The notes below the pieces were generated by a model, which saw nothing but the letters and a program-made list of their open reading frames with translations, was not told the origin of the DNA and did no database searches. The position numbers and the translations under genes were made by a program. From IMG/VR virus record IMGVR_UViG_3300044980_000010, positions 1 to 64,000 of that record: a stretch of 64,000 nucleotides of DNA, one strand, 5' to 3'. The first letter of the stretch is position 1; each line of letters begins with the position of its first letter. Source of the DNA: a virus. Below, one piece after another: positions 7,791-15,074 of this stretch.

Positions 7791-7991
7791 ATGGCAACTC
7801 GCATCGCTCAGAAGTACGCAAACAAACTCCAAGGACAACGGTTCGATGATGCCATCAGCATCTGTGAGCACGTGTCACGCGAGTACGGCGAAGAACTGAC
7901 CGTCAACGATGGCCGCGCCGTTTACAATGCAATCACACCAGCACCCACCAGACTCGACTACCATGTTGAGTTAGCCACAGCACGCGAGTAA
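7791..7991 (+). CDS. Hypothetical small protein
   Basis: A 66-aa helical protein with AGGAGACCACC before the ATG. It opens a rightward run of very small genes, each with a near-consensus ribosome-binding site. Charged residues are evenly spread; no motif recognised. Confidence 0.6.
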   Translation: MATRIAQKYANKLQGQRFDDAISICEHVSREYGEELTVNDGRAVYNAITPAPTRLDYHVELATARE

Positions 7992-8003
7992 AAGGAGAAC
8001 GCC

Positions 8004-8258
8004 ATGTTTGGACTGCAAGAGATCGTCGCACTCAACAACGGCAGCGCACGCATCGTGCCTGCTGCTACGCTCGAACTGAGCACGAATGCCGCTGCACTAC
8101 GCGCCGCAGTCACAGCGCGTGACAGCGTGCATGGTTCGCAACCTGACGCCAACGCTGAAGAGCTACGGCGGCAGAACGCTGGAGGCTTTTGCAGTGGCTG
8201 TGGCAGCACGACGGGTCACTTTGACTTCTGCTACATCGTGAGAGGTCACCGTGGCTAA
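8004..8258 (+). CDS. Hypothetical protein with C-terminal Cys motif
   Basis: An 84-aa protein preceded by AAAGGAG. Ala-rich helices are followed by GGFCSGCGSTTGHFDFCY, a possible zinc site in the last 25 residues. Function unknown. Confidence 0.6.
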   Translation: MFGLQEIVALNNGSARIVPAATLELSTNAAALRAAVTARDSVHGSQPDANAEELRRQNAGGFCSGCGSTTGHFDFCYIVRGHRG

Positions 8259-8361
8259 GAGGGAGCCGATCAAAGAGGGAATCAACAACCTGCTGTACAT
8301 CGTGGTGCTGGCGCTGGGAGTCATCGCCGCGATGTACATACACAGCACTGGCATACACTAG
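8251..8361 (+). CDS. Single-helix membrane peptide
   Basis: A 36-aa ORF from GTG at 8251, overlapping the previous stop. Residues 13-30 (NLLYIVVLALGVIAAMYI) form a clear transmembrane helix after a basic N-terminus. Function unknown. Confidence 0.55.
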   Translation: MAKREPIKEGINNLLYIVVLALGVIAAMYIHSTGIH

Positions 8362-8371
8362 GAGGTGTGCT

Positions 8372-8821
8372 TTGAAATCACTCGCAGAACTCAAGCGCAG
8401 CATTCACAACGGCTCGCTCCTCAAGATGGTGCGTCACGACTGGTTCAAGGGTGGCGCAATGACTGTGCATGGCAACACTGGCACCTCACAACTCAAAGGG
8501 AACCTGCTTGGAGTCGTGAGACCTGTGACGCTGGTGCAGGCTAACCAGATCGCACTGGAAAAGCCCATCGCAATCGGCAAAGGCTGCTGGCAAGGCGACG
8601 GCAAGAAGTCGTACCTGACTTGGCCGAAGGCGAGCAACGTGCGATTCACAGAGCGCAATGACAATGGCGTGACCGTGCAGGGATTCGAGATCGACCTGAA
8701 CGGCGACGGCAAGTTCAGCGACATCATGGCCTATGAAGATGTCACGTACAAAGCCAACACGCACTGCGAATGCGGAGCAGCTTACGACGTAGTGAGCGGA
8801 GGCTACCTCTGCGCTAGATGA
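8372..8821 (+). CDS. Hypothetical protein with C-terminal zinc motif
   Basis: This 149-aa ORF starts at TTG; GGAGG lies six bases upstream and no ATG is better placed. The product is beta-rich and ends with CECGAAYDVVSGGYLC, a possible single zinc site. The DLNGDGKFSD segment resembles a Ca-binding-like loop but could be chance. No family recognised. Confidence 0.65.
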   Translation: MKSLAELKRSIHNGSLLKMVRHDWFKGGAMTVHGNTGTSQLKGNLLGVVRPVTLVQANQIALEKPIAIGKGCWQGDGKKSYLTWPKASNVRFTERNDNGVTVQGFEIDLNGDGKFSDIMAYEDVTYKANTHCECGAAYDVVSGGYLCAR

Positions 8822-9048
8822 GTACTGACTGACACGCTACCACGGATAACCCGCCAAACGGGACAAACTACTGGTCGCAAGGCGTGCAGACAAGCAACGG
8901 GCTATACGTGAAAGCCCACAGCGAAGCGCGTGACCGCGTGTACAGCATTCTGGTCCGTGGGATTCGGATAAAGCCTGGCCAGACACCAGAGTGCTGTGCG
9001 AGTACGTCACACGGAGGCAATCATGCTCAGTCTCACCAACGATCCTAA
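8818..9048 (+). pseudogene. ORF interrupted by an in-frame TGA at codon 5
   Basis: An ATG overlapping the previous TGA (ATGA, the usual coupling here) opens MSTD, then TGA (8830-8832), then about 71 codons of protein-like sequence (NYWSQGVQTSNG, LYVKAHSEARDRVYSILVRG) to TAA at 9046-9048. Other genes in the window use TGA as a normal stop, so recoding is unlikely; a nonsense mutation or a later GTG start (for example in SQGVQ) are the simplest readings. Confidence 0.45.
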
Positions 9049-9268
9049 CCTGACGCTCACAGAGCGCATCGAAGCAGAGCAACGACGCCGTGAGCAGGGC
9101 AACTGGGTGGCAGCTTGCAACGGCACGGAAACACCATTCACTACGCGCACAGGGCGCAGGCTGCTGTACTGCTGGCAACCAAGCACAGGCCGTCACGCTT
9201 ACCTCGATGTCAACGTGGACCTGATTCTGAGCGACGAGGAAGCACGGCTCGCACTCGCAACTTACTAG
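9023..9268 (+). CDS. Hypothetical protein
   Basis: The ATG at 9023 has GGAGG seven bases upstream and is preferred over an in-frame ATG at 8996. The 81-aa product has a helical, charged first half (ERIEAEQRRREQGN) and a beta-rich second half. No family recognised. Confidence 0.6.
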   Translation: MLSLTNDPNLTLTERIEAEQRRREQGNWVAACNGTETPFTTRTGRRLLYCWQPSTGRHAYLDVNVDLILSDEEARLALATY

Positions 9269-9277
9269 GAGGACGCT

Positions 9278-9427
9278 ATGAAGTTTTTCACCTATCGCTG
9301 GCTGCACATTCCCACAGGCACAGGCGGCATCAAGTCGGAAACGTTTGTCAGCCGCGAGTCATTCCTGTCCTTTCTCAATAGCTGTAATCGCTCACTGCCG
9401 GGACACTGGCAGTACTGGGAGGCGTGA
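9278..9427 (+). CDS. Hypothetical small protein
   Basis: A 49-aa ORF with a strong AGGAGGA ribosome-binding site. It has aromatic residues at both ends (FFTYRW and GHWQYWEA). It lies between two equally small coupled genes; function unknown. Confidence 0.55.
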   Translation: MKFFTYRWLHIPTGTGGIKSETFVSRESFLSFLNSCNRSLPGHWQYWEA

Positions 9428-9430
9428 GCC

Positions 9431-9589
9431 ATGGCACCCCAGTGGATGGATCAAGGCAAGATGTCACGCAAAGAAGCTGTGAAGCTAGGCCGTCACTGGA
9501 CGGCGCTAGGCCACGCAATCAGGACTGAGCCGCTGCACTGGCGCAACATGGTGCGCGTGTACCTCAAGATCACACGGAGACCGCAATGA
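9431..9589 (+). CDS. Hypothetical small basic protein
   Basis: A 52-aa ORF with GGAGG eight bases upstream of its ATG. Basic and Trp-containing (KEAVKLGRHWTALG), it could fold as a short helix-turn-helix-like unit, but no family can be claimed. Its stop overlaps the next start (ATGA). Confidence 0.5.
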   Translation: MAPQWMDQGKMSRKEAVKLGRHWTALGHAIRTEPLHWRNMVRVYLKITRRPQ

Positions 9590-9831
9590 ACCACATCGAC
9601 AAGCAGATCGCGGACATCAGCAGGCGCATTGCAGCAGTGGAGCGCAGAGGGAAGGTAGTCTATACGCAAGAGATTGCAGGCTACACCATCCAGCTTCGCA
9701 AGCGCAGCGCCAACAGTTTTACAGTCGTCTACGGCAAGCAAGTGAAGCCGTTGCTATCCTACGCGGACGCCGCGAAGGAGCTAGGCCAGTGCATCATGCA
9801 CGCGCTGGCATGCGAAGGACGACTCGACTGA
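9586..9831 (+). CDS. Hypothetical protein
   Basis: An 81-aa protein: an N-terminal coiled-coil-like helix (KQIADISRRIAAVERRG), a beta hairpin, then a C-terminal helix. Coupled to the preceding gene by ATGA. No family recognised. Confidence 0.6.
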   Translation: MNHIDKQIADISRRIAAVERRGKVVYTQEIAGYTIQLRKRSANSFTVVYGKQVKPLLSYADAAKELGQCIMHALACEGRLD

Positions 9832-10123
9832 CTTCTTAGGAGGCACGCATGAAACTCAACTAGGCTGGCACGCCTTGAAGTGGGAACATTGCATTGCTGG
9901 AACCTAATCAACCGCAACACTAATAGCGCAGGAGGCGCAACGTTATGAAACCCGTGCTGGTCAAAGCCAGCAGCAGAGGATAGGAACACAGGCGCACCGT
10001 CTGTGTCCTCTGTCAGCACCGGATATTAGAATCGGATCAAGACCTGCTCAGTAGCCGCGACTATAGCGCGGAGACTCAGTGACCGATGGTGCTAACAGAA
10101 GGCACAGACACAAGGAGACCACC
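9832..10123 (+). other. Intergenic stretch with two mini-ORFs
   Basis: Two strong ribosome-binding sites precede very short frames: AGGAGG before a 4-codon frame (9849-9863) and AGGAGG before a 12-codon frame encoding MKPVLVKASSRG (9945-9983). They may be decayed genes or leader peptides. A short hairpin (ACACAG with CTGTGT) lies near 9990-10010. No full gene is visible. Confidence 0.35.
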
Positions 10124-10270
10124 ATGAGTGAAAGCACAATCCGCATTCCACACAAGATTGGCAGCGAGTCAGAGTTAGCTGCTACATGCGCTGCTCTTCT
10201 GAAAGAGGGCGTGTTGTTTGAAGCTACGGACGAAGGGCGCGAGTACGTCATCGTCCTGAAAGGATACTGA
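10124..10270 (+). CDS. Hypothetical small protein
   Basis: The ATG at 10124 has CAAGGAG upstream. The 48-aa product has a helix (ESELAATCAALLKEG) between two short beta strands. It is separated by one base from the next gene. Function unknown. Confidence 0.55.
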   Translation: MSESTIRIPHKIGSESELAATCAALLKEGVLFEATDEGREYVIVLKGY

Positions 10271-10271
10271 C

Positions 10272-10514
10272 ATGGCATTCGGAGTAGAGATCGAAGTCGC
10301 AGGCCGTAGACGCTGGATCGAGCGTCATGTGCCACTGACACAGCGCGGAGTGCTTGGCAACATTCCGATTGAAGCAGTCGTGACTGTGCAGGCCGATGGT
10401 CACGAACTGGACGAGATCATTCACACCTTCAGCAACGTACCGTGGTCAACGGCTCGCGTCAACAAGTGGCGCGGAGAATGGGCGCGGTTCATCGTTGAGA
10501 ATCTTCCGTACTGA
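10272..10514 (+). CDS. Hypothetical protein
   Basis: An 80-aa protein with a beta-rich first half (GVEIEVAGRRRWIERHV) and a C-terminal helix containing two Trp. GAAAGGA precedes the ATG. No family recognised. Confidence 0.55.
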   Translation: MAFGVEIEVAGRRRWIERHVPLTQRGVLGNIPIEAVVTVQADGHELDEIIHTFSNVPWSTARVNKWRGEWARFIVENLPY

Positions 10515-10522
10515 GGAGCACC

Positions 10523-10723
10523 ATGAGCACAGCATCAAAAGTCGCAGCACACAAAGAGGCGCACCCAGAACTGTACTGTCCGCACACGCGCTGCTTATGG
10601 CGCACAGGTGGATCGCTGTGCAAACGCCACGCATCCGCGCTGGCAACTGGGAAGCCAAAGGAGGAAGCATGCAGCCCGACCACTACACCTTCGCCAGCTA
10701 CGAAAGCACAGGCAATGCTCTAG
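10523..10723 (+). CDS. Small Cys/His protein
   Basis: A 66-aa ORF with a GAGGAG site before the ATG. CPHTRCLW ... LCKRH suggests one zinc ion. The last 18 residues are Thr/Pro/Ala rich and overlap the next gene in another frame, so that tail may be low-constraint. Confidence 0.5.
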   Translation: MSTASKVAAHKEAHPELYCPHTRCLWRTGGSLCKRHASALATGKPKEEACSPTTTPSPATKAQAML

Positions 10724-10878
10724 GCTTGGCAGGCGCATGGGAATGCACAATAAATCTCAGGCGTCACGGTTACAAAACACGACTGGCAACGCGGCAGATC
10801 ACGAGGACCACCATCGTGCAGACTGTAGTAGCAACTCCCCCGGCGCGGCCCACACGTGCAGAGCGAGGTCTACTGTGA
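10669..10878 (+). CDS. Hypothetical protein
   Basis: AAAGGAGG lies six bases before the ATG at 10669. The 69-aa product reads as a small mixed fold (YTFASYESTGNALGLAGAWE). It overlaps the previous gene by 55 bases and the next GTG start by four bases. Confidence 0.55.
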   Translation: MQPDHYTFASYESTGNALGLAGAWECTINLRRHGYKTRLATRQITRTTIVQTVVATPPARPTRAERGLL

Positions 10879-11789
10879 CCATCAGGTACTCATGGTATCC
10901 CAAGCCGCACCAAGCACAGAATCTTCAGCAGCAAGTCTCTGGACCCAAGTGCAAAGGGTGCGGAGCATTCACAACGTACAAGCGCGTAAACACGCACGGC
11001 TTGTGCATGAAGTGCGAGTGTGAGTTCACACAGGAGGTGTACATGATGCAGCCACAACGCTGCTACGAGTTCAAGGTGGATGGGTGCGGCAAGCTGGTCT
11101 ACAAAGACTCGCAAGGCAACATCCGCAATCGTCTAAACGGCTGGCGTCACGTCTGCACAGGCGAAGATGTTGTGCAGGGAGTAGTATCACTATCCAGCGT
11201 GCTCCAACGTGTCGCGCCTGCACCTGCTAGTGATTATTTCAGAAACATCACACCAACAAAGTGCGAAGGCTTTTCCTGTGAAGCTTGGGTGTACCAGAAC
11301 AAAGACTACCCCGGTACGTGGTATGGGTACAACACGGGTGTTGCCCACACTTGTACCACAGGCCAACTGAAGTTAACAACCATTCCATCATTCGCAAAGG
11401 AGCGAACCATGAACAACAACGTGAAAGTCATTAGCACTCCCGCTCGCGGTATCTCTGCCTCTTCTCTCAGCATCGGAGAGTACGGGCGCATTGTTGGCAA
11501 CCACTCGCATGTCGGTGATGTTGTGCTGAAGGCTGGCACACTCGTGGTCAACCTCTCAACTCCCAGCATCGTGTGGGATTCACCGTTCTCCGCGCCGTTT
11601 GTTGAACGTCTGAAGACGGGCGACAAGGTGGAGATCACGGTCGGATTCACGCCGGAGTTTGAAGAGTGCATCCGCAACGAAGCACAGCGCGGCAACAAGA
11701 TCATGGCGATCAAGTCCGTGCGCGAAGCGACGAACTGGGGCTTGAAAGAGGCCAAGGATTACGTCGAAGCACTTCTGTTAAAGTTCTAG
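10875..11789 (+). CDS. Hypothetical multidomain protein with L7/L12-like C-terminus
   Basis: The 304-aa frame begins at a GTG overlapping the previous TGA. Residues 24-50 hold a CKGC ... CMKCEC zinc motif; the middle holds more Cys/His; the last 30 residues (MAIKSVREATNWGLKEAKDY) match the helix-turn-helix signature of the ribosomal protein bL12 C-terminal domain. Two further in-frame ATGs (11043, 11409) each have a strong ribosome-binding site, so shorter products are likely. It may be two or three genes fused by loss of stop codons. Confidence 0.55.
   Translation: MTIRYSWYPKPHQAQNLQQQVSGPKCKGCGAFTTYKRVNTHGLCMKCECEFTQEVYMMQPQRCYEFKVDGCGKLVYKDSQGNIRNRLNGWRHVCTGEDVVQGVVSLSSVLQRVAPAPASDYFRNITPTKCEGFSCEAWVYQNKDYPGTWYGYNTGVAHTCTTGQLKLTTIPSFAKERTMNNNVKVISTPARGISASSLSIGEYGRIVGNHSHVGDVVLKAGTLVVNLSTPSIVWDSPFSAPFVERLKTGDKVEITVGFTPEFEECIRNEAQRGNKIMAIKSVREATNWGLKEAKDYVEALLLKF
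11409..11789 (+). CDS. bL12 C-terminal-domain-like protein (internal start)
   Basis: AAAGGAG lies seven bases before the ATG at 11409, in frame with the longer ORF. The 126-aa product would have a beta-rich first two thirds and a C-terminal GLKEAKDYVEALL helix pair like that of ribosomal protein L7/L12. Phage proteins with bL12-type domains are known; whether this one touches the ribosome is inference. Confidence 0.5.
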   Translation: MNNNVKVISTPARGISASSLSIGEYGRIVGNHSHVGDVVLKAGTLVVNLSTPSIVWDSPFSAPFVERLKTGDKVEITVGFTPEFEECIRNEAQRGNKIMAIKSVREATNWGLKEAKDYVEALLLKF

Positions 11790-11798
11790 GAGGAGACT

Positions 11799-12065
11799 AT
11801 GGCAATAAGCGCAGATTACAACACCATACCTGAGTCTGCGCTTGTTGCGCTGGCTTTTCTGATCTTGAAGCGTACGCACTTGAGCCTGCTTGTCGCTAAC
11901 CGTGAGCAGGCCATTGCGGTTATCCGTGGCGTTAAACCTGCACCGCCACGCAAACAACCTTTGAGTGTAAAACAAGTTGTGCCTTTATGTGCAGTGTGCC
12001 ATAGGCCCTTACCTGTGGGAACTTTGTGCGATCCACACGGACGCATGCACATAGCATGTAGCTAA
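11799..12065 (+). CDS. Hypothetical protein with Cys motif
   Basis: An 88-aa protein with AGGAGGAGA before the ATG. The N-terminal half is helical (SALVALAFLILKRTHLSLLV) and the C-terminal half has CAVCHRP and further Cys/His, a likely zinc site. No family recognised. Confidence 0.6.
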   Translation: MAISADYNTIPESALVALAFLILKRTHLSLLVANREQAIAVIRGVKPAPPRKQPLSVKQVVPLCAVCHRPLPVGTLCDPHGRMHIACS

Positions 12066-12092
12066 AGCAACTACCGCTAGGAGAACACGACG

Positions 12093-13028
12093 ATGAAACC
12101 AGAGCATCGCCCGAACTACGCAAACACTGTTACGCACCTCAAGGAGTTCATCAACCCACGTGAAGCGAAGAAGATCGTGGAACAGTCGGTGCGCTACTTG
12201 CGCCGCCTTGAGGAGCAAGGCTTGGAGTTCACCACCATTGCTTTCCGTGGCTTGTCCGGCGCATTGATAGCGCCGTCGATTGCTATGGAGATGGACAAGA
12301 GTCTGCTTGCTGTCCGCAAAGTGAAGCGCACAGGGCACGGCAGCAATCCAGTCGAAGGTGATTACAACGCTGGCAAATACATCATCGTGGATGACTTCAT
12401 TGCCACAGGCGATACGTGCCACGAGATTATGCAAGAGATCGACGAGTGCTACAGCATGAAGTACAACGGCGGCACAGCCGTTTGTGTAGGCGTGCTGCAA
12501 GCATACTTCTTCGCGCACCCAGAGTGCCGGGAGTTCCGAGGACACCCCGACATCTTCGACACAACTCTGGTCAATGGCTGGCATCAAGAACAGAGCAGGC
12601 GGCGACAGCGCCAGCAAGAGCAGGCCAAAGAAGAGCGCATGAAGACCGAGCAGGCCATCGCACGGATGAGAAAAACACAAGAGGAACCACGCTGTGAAGT
12701 CAGCATGAATGCCGAAGGGAGATCGACATGGCCGAGCAAGACATACGCGGAGATCGACAGGGACTCTTGGGACCAGTGCAGGTACATGGGACTGTTCAGG
12801 AGCGAACCGAGATCACTCAGCAGCCTGCTGGACATCATGGGACTGCCACCGGAACCGAAACGGCTGGAAGCACCGAAGGGACCGCTGAAGACGTACGTGG
12901 CGAAGGAGAAAGCACGCCTTGCGAAGCTGAAGTCCGACAGGGACAACTTCAACGCACGGATGTCCACAGGCCCTCAGCGATCATTCCCGAGGATTACCAG
13001 TTCGTCGCTCAGGAATATCTCAAGGTAG
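12093..13028 (+). CDS. Phosphoribosyltransferase-domain protein
   Basis: The 311-aa product has a type I phosphoribosyltransferase fold in its first 160 residues, with the PRPP-binding loop YIIVDDFIATGDT near residue 98. The C-terminal 130 residues are charged and helical and not part of the usual enzyme. Phage PRTases of this kind are assumed to act in nucleotide or NAD salvage, but the substrate cannot be read. Its 3' 300 bases overlap the next ORF in another frame. Confidence 0.75.
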   Translation: MKPEHRPNYANTVTHLKEFINPREAKKIVEQSVRYLRRLEEQGLEFTTIAFRGLSGALIAPSIAMEMDKSLLAVRKVKRTGHGSNPVEGDYNAGKYIIVDDFIATGDTCHEIMQEIDECYSMKYNGGTAVCVGVLQAYFFAHPECREFRGHPDIFDTTLVNGWHQEQSRRRQRQQEQAKEERMKTEQAIARMRKTQEEPRCEVSMNAEGRSTWPSKTYAEIDRDSWDQCRYMGLFRSEPRSLSSLLDIMGLPPEPKRLEAPKGPLKTYVAKEKARLAKLKSDRDNFNARMSTGPQRSFPRITSSSLRNISR

Positions 13029-13948
13029 AAGACCTTGGGACTGCTTTGTTCCTGAAGGCAGAGCGCGAGAAGATTCAGGCGCACATGGCGAACACTGGTG
13101 GGCGCTACAGTGGTCACGAGCACGGTGGAAACTGCATGGTGTGCGGCAGCGTCAACGCGCTGTACACTATGCTCTTCTACCATGCGAAGACCAACACCTA
13201 CGTACGCATGGGCACCGAGTGCGCCGACAAAGTTTACAATGGCGCAGACTTCGGAATGAATCAGTTCAAGCGCAACGTTCTGGACGCACGAGAGAACCAG
13301 CGCGGCAAGAGCAAAGCACGCTTGCTGCTGGCCGATGCTGGCGTGCCTGCCGCGTACGACATCTACGCAGCCGACTACGACTCACTGCCGCGTGACCCCA
13401 AGACGATAGTGAACCGTGCGGAGAAGCTGGATGAGTTCGGTGCAGTGATTCAGGAGGCGTACCACTTCGCCGGAGACACGTTCTACGAAGAGCGCACAAT
13501 CCGCGACATCGTTGGCAGGCTGGTGAAGTATGGCAGCGTCAACGAAGCGCAGATGAATCTGGTCAAGCAACTGACGGAGCGCATCCCCGACCGCGACCGT
13601 CGCAATGCTGAATGGGAAGCCAAGCGCAAAGCGGAGAAAGAAGCCGCAGCGCCGTGTCCCAAAGGGCGCGTGAAAGTCGAAGGCACCGTGTTGAAGGTGG
13701 AGGAGCGCGAGACTCAGTGGGGATTCCGCACAGTGATGACAGTGAAGGCGACCGATGGTTTTGTACTTTGGGGCAGCGTTCCGTCCAACGTCATTGTCGA
13801 GAAGGACTGCAAGATAGTGTTCGTTGCAACTATAGAACCGAGTGAACAAGATGCAAAGTTCGGATTCTTCAAACGACCTGTGCTCTACATGACACCGGAA
13901 GAGAAGAAGGCGCTGAAAGCAGCACAAGCTAACATCACGCTTGATTAA
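12728..13948 (+). CDS. Conserved-looking phage protein with zinc motif and OB-like domain (start uncertain)
   Basis: From about 12980 the frame is strongly protein-like: NCMVCGSVNA ... GTECADKVY (a zinc or knuckle motif), a long helical middle and a C-terminal beta segment (VKVEGTVLKVEERETQWGFR) resembling an OB-fold. The ATG at 12728 has AAGGGAG upstream, but its first 80 residues (Gly/Thr/Gln/Glu rich) overlap the PRTase gene out of frame and look like a shadow. Alternative starts are TTG at 13046 and ATG at 13085. Function unknown; nucleic-acid binding is plausible. Confidence 0.65.
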   Translation: MAEQDIRGDRQGLLGPVQVHGTVQERTEITQQPAGHHGTATGTETAGSTEGTAEDVRGEGESTPCEAEVRQGQLQRTDVHRPSAIIPEDYQFVAQEYLKVEDLGTALFLKAEREKIQAHMANTGGRYSGHEHGGNCMVCGSVNALYTMLFYHAKTNTYVRMGTECADKVYNGADFGMNQFKRNVLDARENQRGKSKARLLLADAGVPAAYDIYAADYDSLPRDPKTIVNRAEKLDEFGAVIQEAYHFAGDTFYEERTIRDIVGRLVKYGSVNEAQMNLVKQLTERIPDRDRRNAEWEAKRKAEKEAAAPCPKGRVKVEGTVLKVEERETQWGFRTVMTVKATDGFVLWGSVPSNVIVEKDCKIVFVATIEPSEQDAKFGFFKRPVLYMTPEEKKALKAAQANITLD

Positions 13949-13958
13949 AGGAGGCACT

Positions 13959-14168
13959 ATGCACACGCTGATTGTTGTTCTAGTAGCGTTAGCTGTTCTC
14001 GTGATAGGATTCACAGTGGGACTGTGCATCACCGCGAAGCAAGCTGACGAAGCCATTTACAGAGCACTGCGCGAGCAGGTTGAAGAGAGAACCTGCACGC
14101 GGCCTGCGCCACACATCTGCAAAATCAACGGCCCATGCAATGGGTACCCAAAGGAGAAGCAACGATGA
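13959..14168 (+). CDS. Small membrane-anchored protein
   Basis: AAAGGAGG precedes the ATG at 13959. Residues 2-25 (HTLIVVLVALAVLVIGFTVGLC) form a transmembrane helix, followed by a charged helix and a Cys-containing tail. Function unknown. Confidence 0.6.
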   Translation: MHTLIVVLVALAVLVIGFTVGLCITAKQADEAIYRALREQVEERTCTRPAPHICKINGPCNGYPKEKQR

Positions 14169-14299
14169 AAGACAAGCAAGTTCTCAGCCACAAGCAGAAG
14201 AGAGTCGCACGGAAACTCTTCAAGAAGCAACCACACTCAACTCGTCCGTTCACCAGCGCGGACTACGCAGCGTTGCCGAAGGGAGGCGACCTTGAATAG
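14165..14299 (+). CDS. Small basic protein
   Basis: A 44-aa ORF coupled to its neighbour by ATGA, with AAAGGAGAA upstream. The first 24 residues are strongly basic (KQKRVARKLFKK), suggesting nucleic-acid contact. Function unknown. Confidence 0.5.
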   Translation: MKDKQVLSHKQKRVARKLFKKQPHSTRPFTSADYAALPKGGDLE

Positions 14300-14720
14300 A
14301 CCGTTCAACCTCTCAGAGGCACTCGCCGGGAAACCTGTGGTCAATGGTCACGGTGAGAAGGTGATGAACATCACAAAGTTCCCAGTAAACGCCGTATACA
14401 CCATATACGGTGTGTTGCACGCAAATAATGAAACTTCGGTGGAGTCGTACACAGCCGAAGGCGTGTTCGTAATTAGCAACCCAAACAGCTCATCCAATCT
14501 ATTCATGGTCGATCCGGTGGATAAGCGCACAGGCTATGTCAACATCTGGCAGAATAGCGACAATTACCCTCCGGTCTACGCGAATTTTCATTACTCACTG
14601 GAACAAGCCGAAGCCGAGCGCACCAGTAGCTGCTCCAACAAGAAAAAGGTTCTGCTGGCGCGTCTGTCGTTTGAGTACACATTTAATCAGGACACCAAGG
14701 AGATCAAAATCAAAACTTAA
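14292..14720 (+). CDS. Hypothetical protein
   Basis: A 142-aa ORF from a TTG with GGGAGG upstream, overlapping the previous stop. Beta-rich throughout (NAVYTIYGVLH, SYTAEGVFVIS), possibly a small sandwich. No motif recognised. Confidence 0.6.
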   Translation: MNRPFNLSEALAGKPVVNGHGEKVMNITKFPVNAVYTIYGVLHANNETSVESYTAEGVFVISNPNSSSNLFMVDPVDKRTGYVNIWQNSDNYPPVYANFHYSLEQAEAERTSSCSNKKKVLLARLSFEYTFNQDTKEIKIKT

Positions 14721-14745
14721 AAAACAGTGCAGGGACATCCTGCAC
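14721..14745 (-). terminator. Hairpin with an A-run, terminator-like on the minus strand
   Basis: GTGCAGG-GACAT-CCTGCAC (14727-14745) is a perfect 7-bp stem. The plus-strand run AAAAAACA before it makes it terminator-like only for leftward transcription, although no leftward gene is visible here. It may instead be an RNA stability hairpin. Confidence 0.35.
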
Positions 14746-14821
14746 GATGTGCCTGTGTCCCCGTGTGGAGCACTAAACTGGTAGGGATACGTCCAACAGG
14801 CATGTCGTGGAGGGTGTCAAC

Positions 14822-14881
14822 ATGCTGATCGGATTTGTACTTGGAATTATATTCACCTTGCTTTTGATGAAGAGGAGATAA
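14822..14881 (+). CDS. Very short membrane peptide
   Basis: A 19-aa ORF (MLIGFVLGIIFTLLLMKRR) with GGAGGG upstream: one hydrophobic helix followed by basic residues. Its end overlaps the ribosome-binding site of the next gene. Could be a real micropeptide or a leader. Confidence 0.35.
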   Translation: MLIGFVLGIIFTLLLMKRR

Positions 14882-14882
14882 C

Positions 14883-15074
14883 ATGCGTTTAGTGACGCTT
14901 GTTCTGGCTCTGCTAACCGTGGTGCACAACAGAGCAGACCGTGTGGCAGTCATCCGTAGCAATCAAATGATCGTGGCTTTTACAGATGGCATGTTGTGCT
15001 ACGGTACGTACGCTCCACGCGAACCTGTGTGCCACAAAGCCGTACCAAAGCCTACTTACAAGGAGATTAAATAA
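14883..15074 (+). CDS. Small exported protein
   Basis: A 63-aa ORF with AGAGGAG before the ATG. Residues 2-16 (RLVTLVLALLTVVHN) look like a signal peptide or anchor. The rest contains two Cys. The stop overlaps the DNA ligase start (TAATG). Confidence 0.55.
   Translation: MRLVTLVLALLTVVHNRADRVAVIRSNQMIVAFTDGMLCYGTYAPREPVCHKAVPKPTYKEIK

Noticed and set aside
8818-9048. TGA recoded as an amino acid
   Set aside because: Most genes in the window end in TGA with immediate coupled starts, so TGA must be a working stop.
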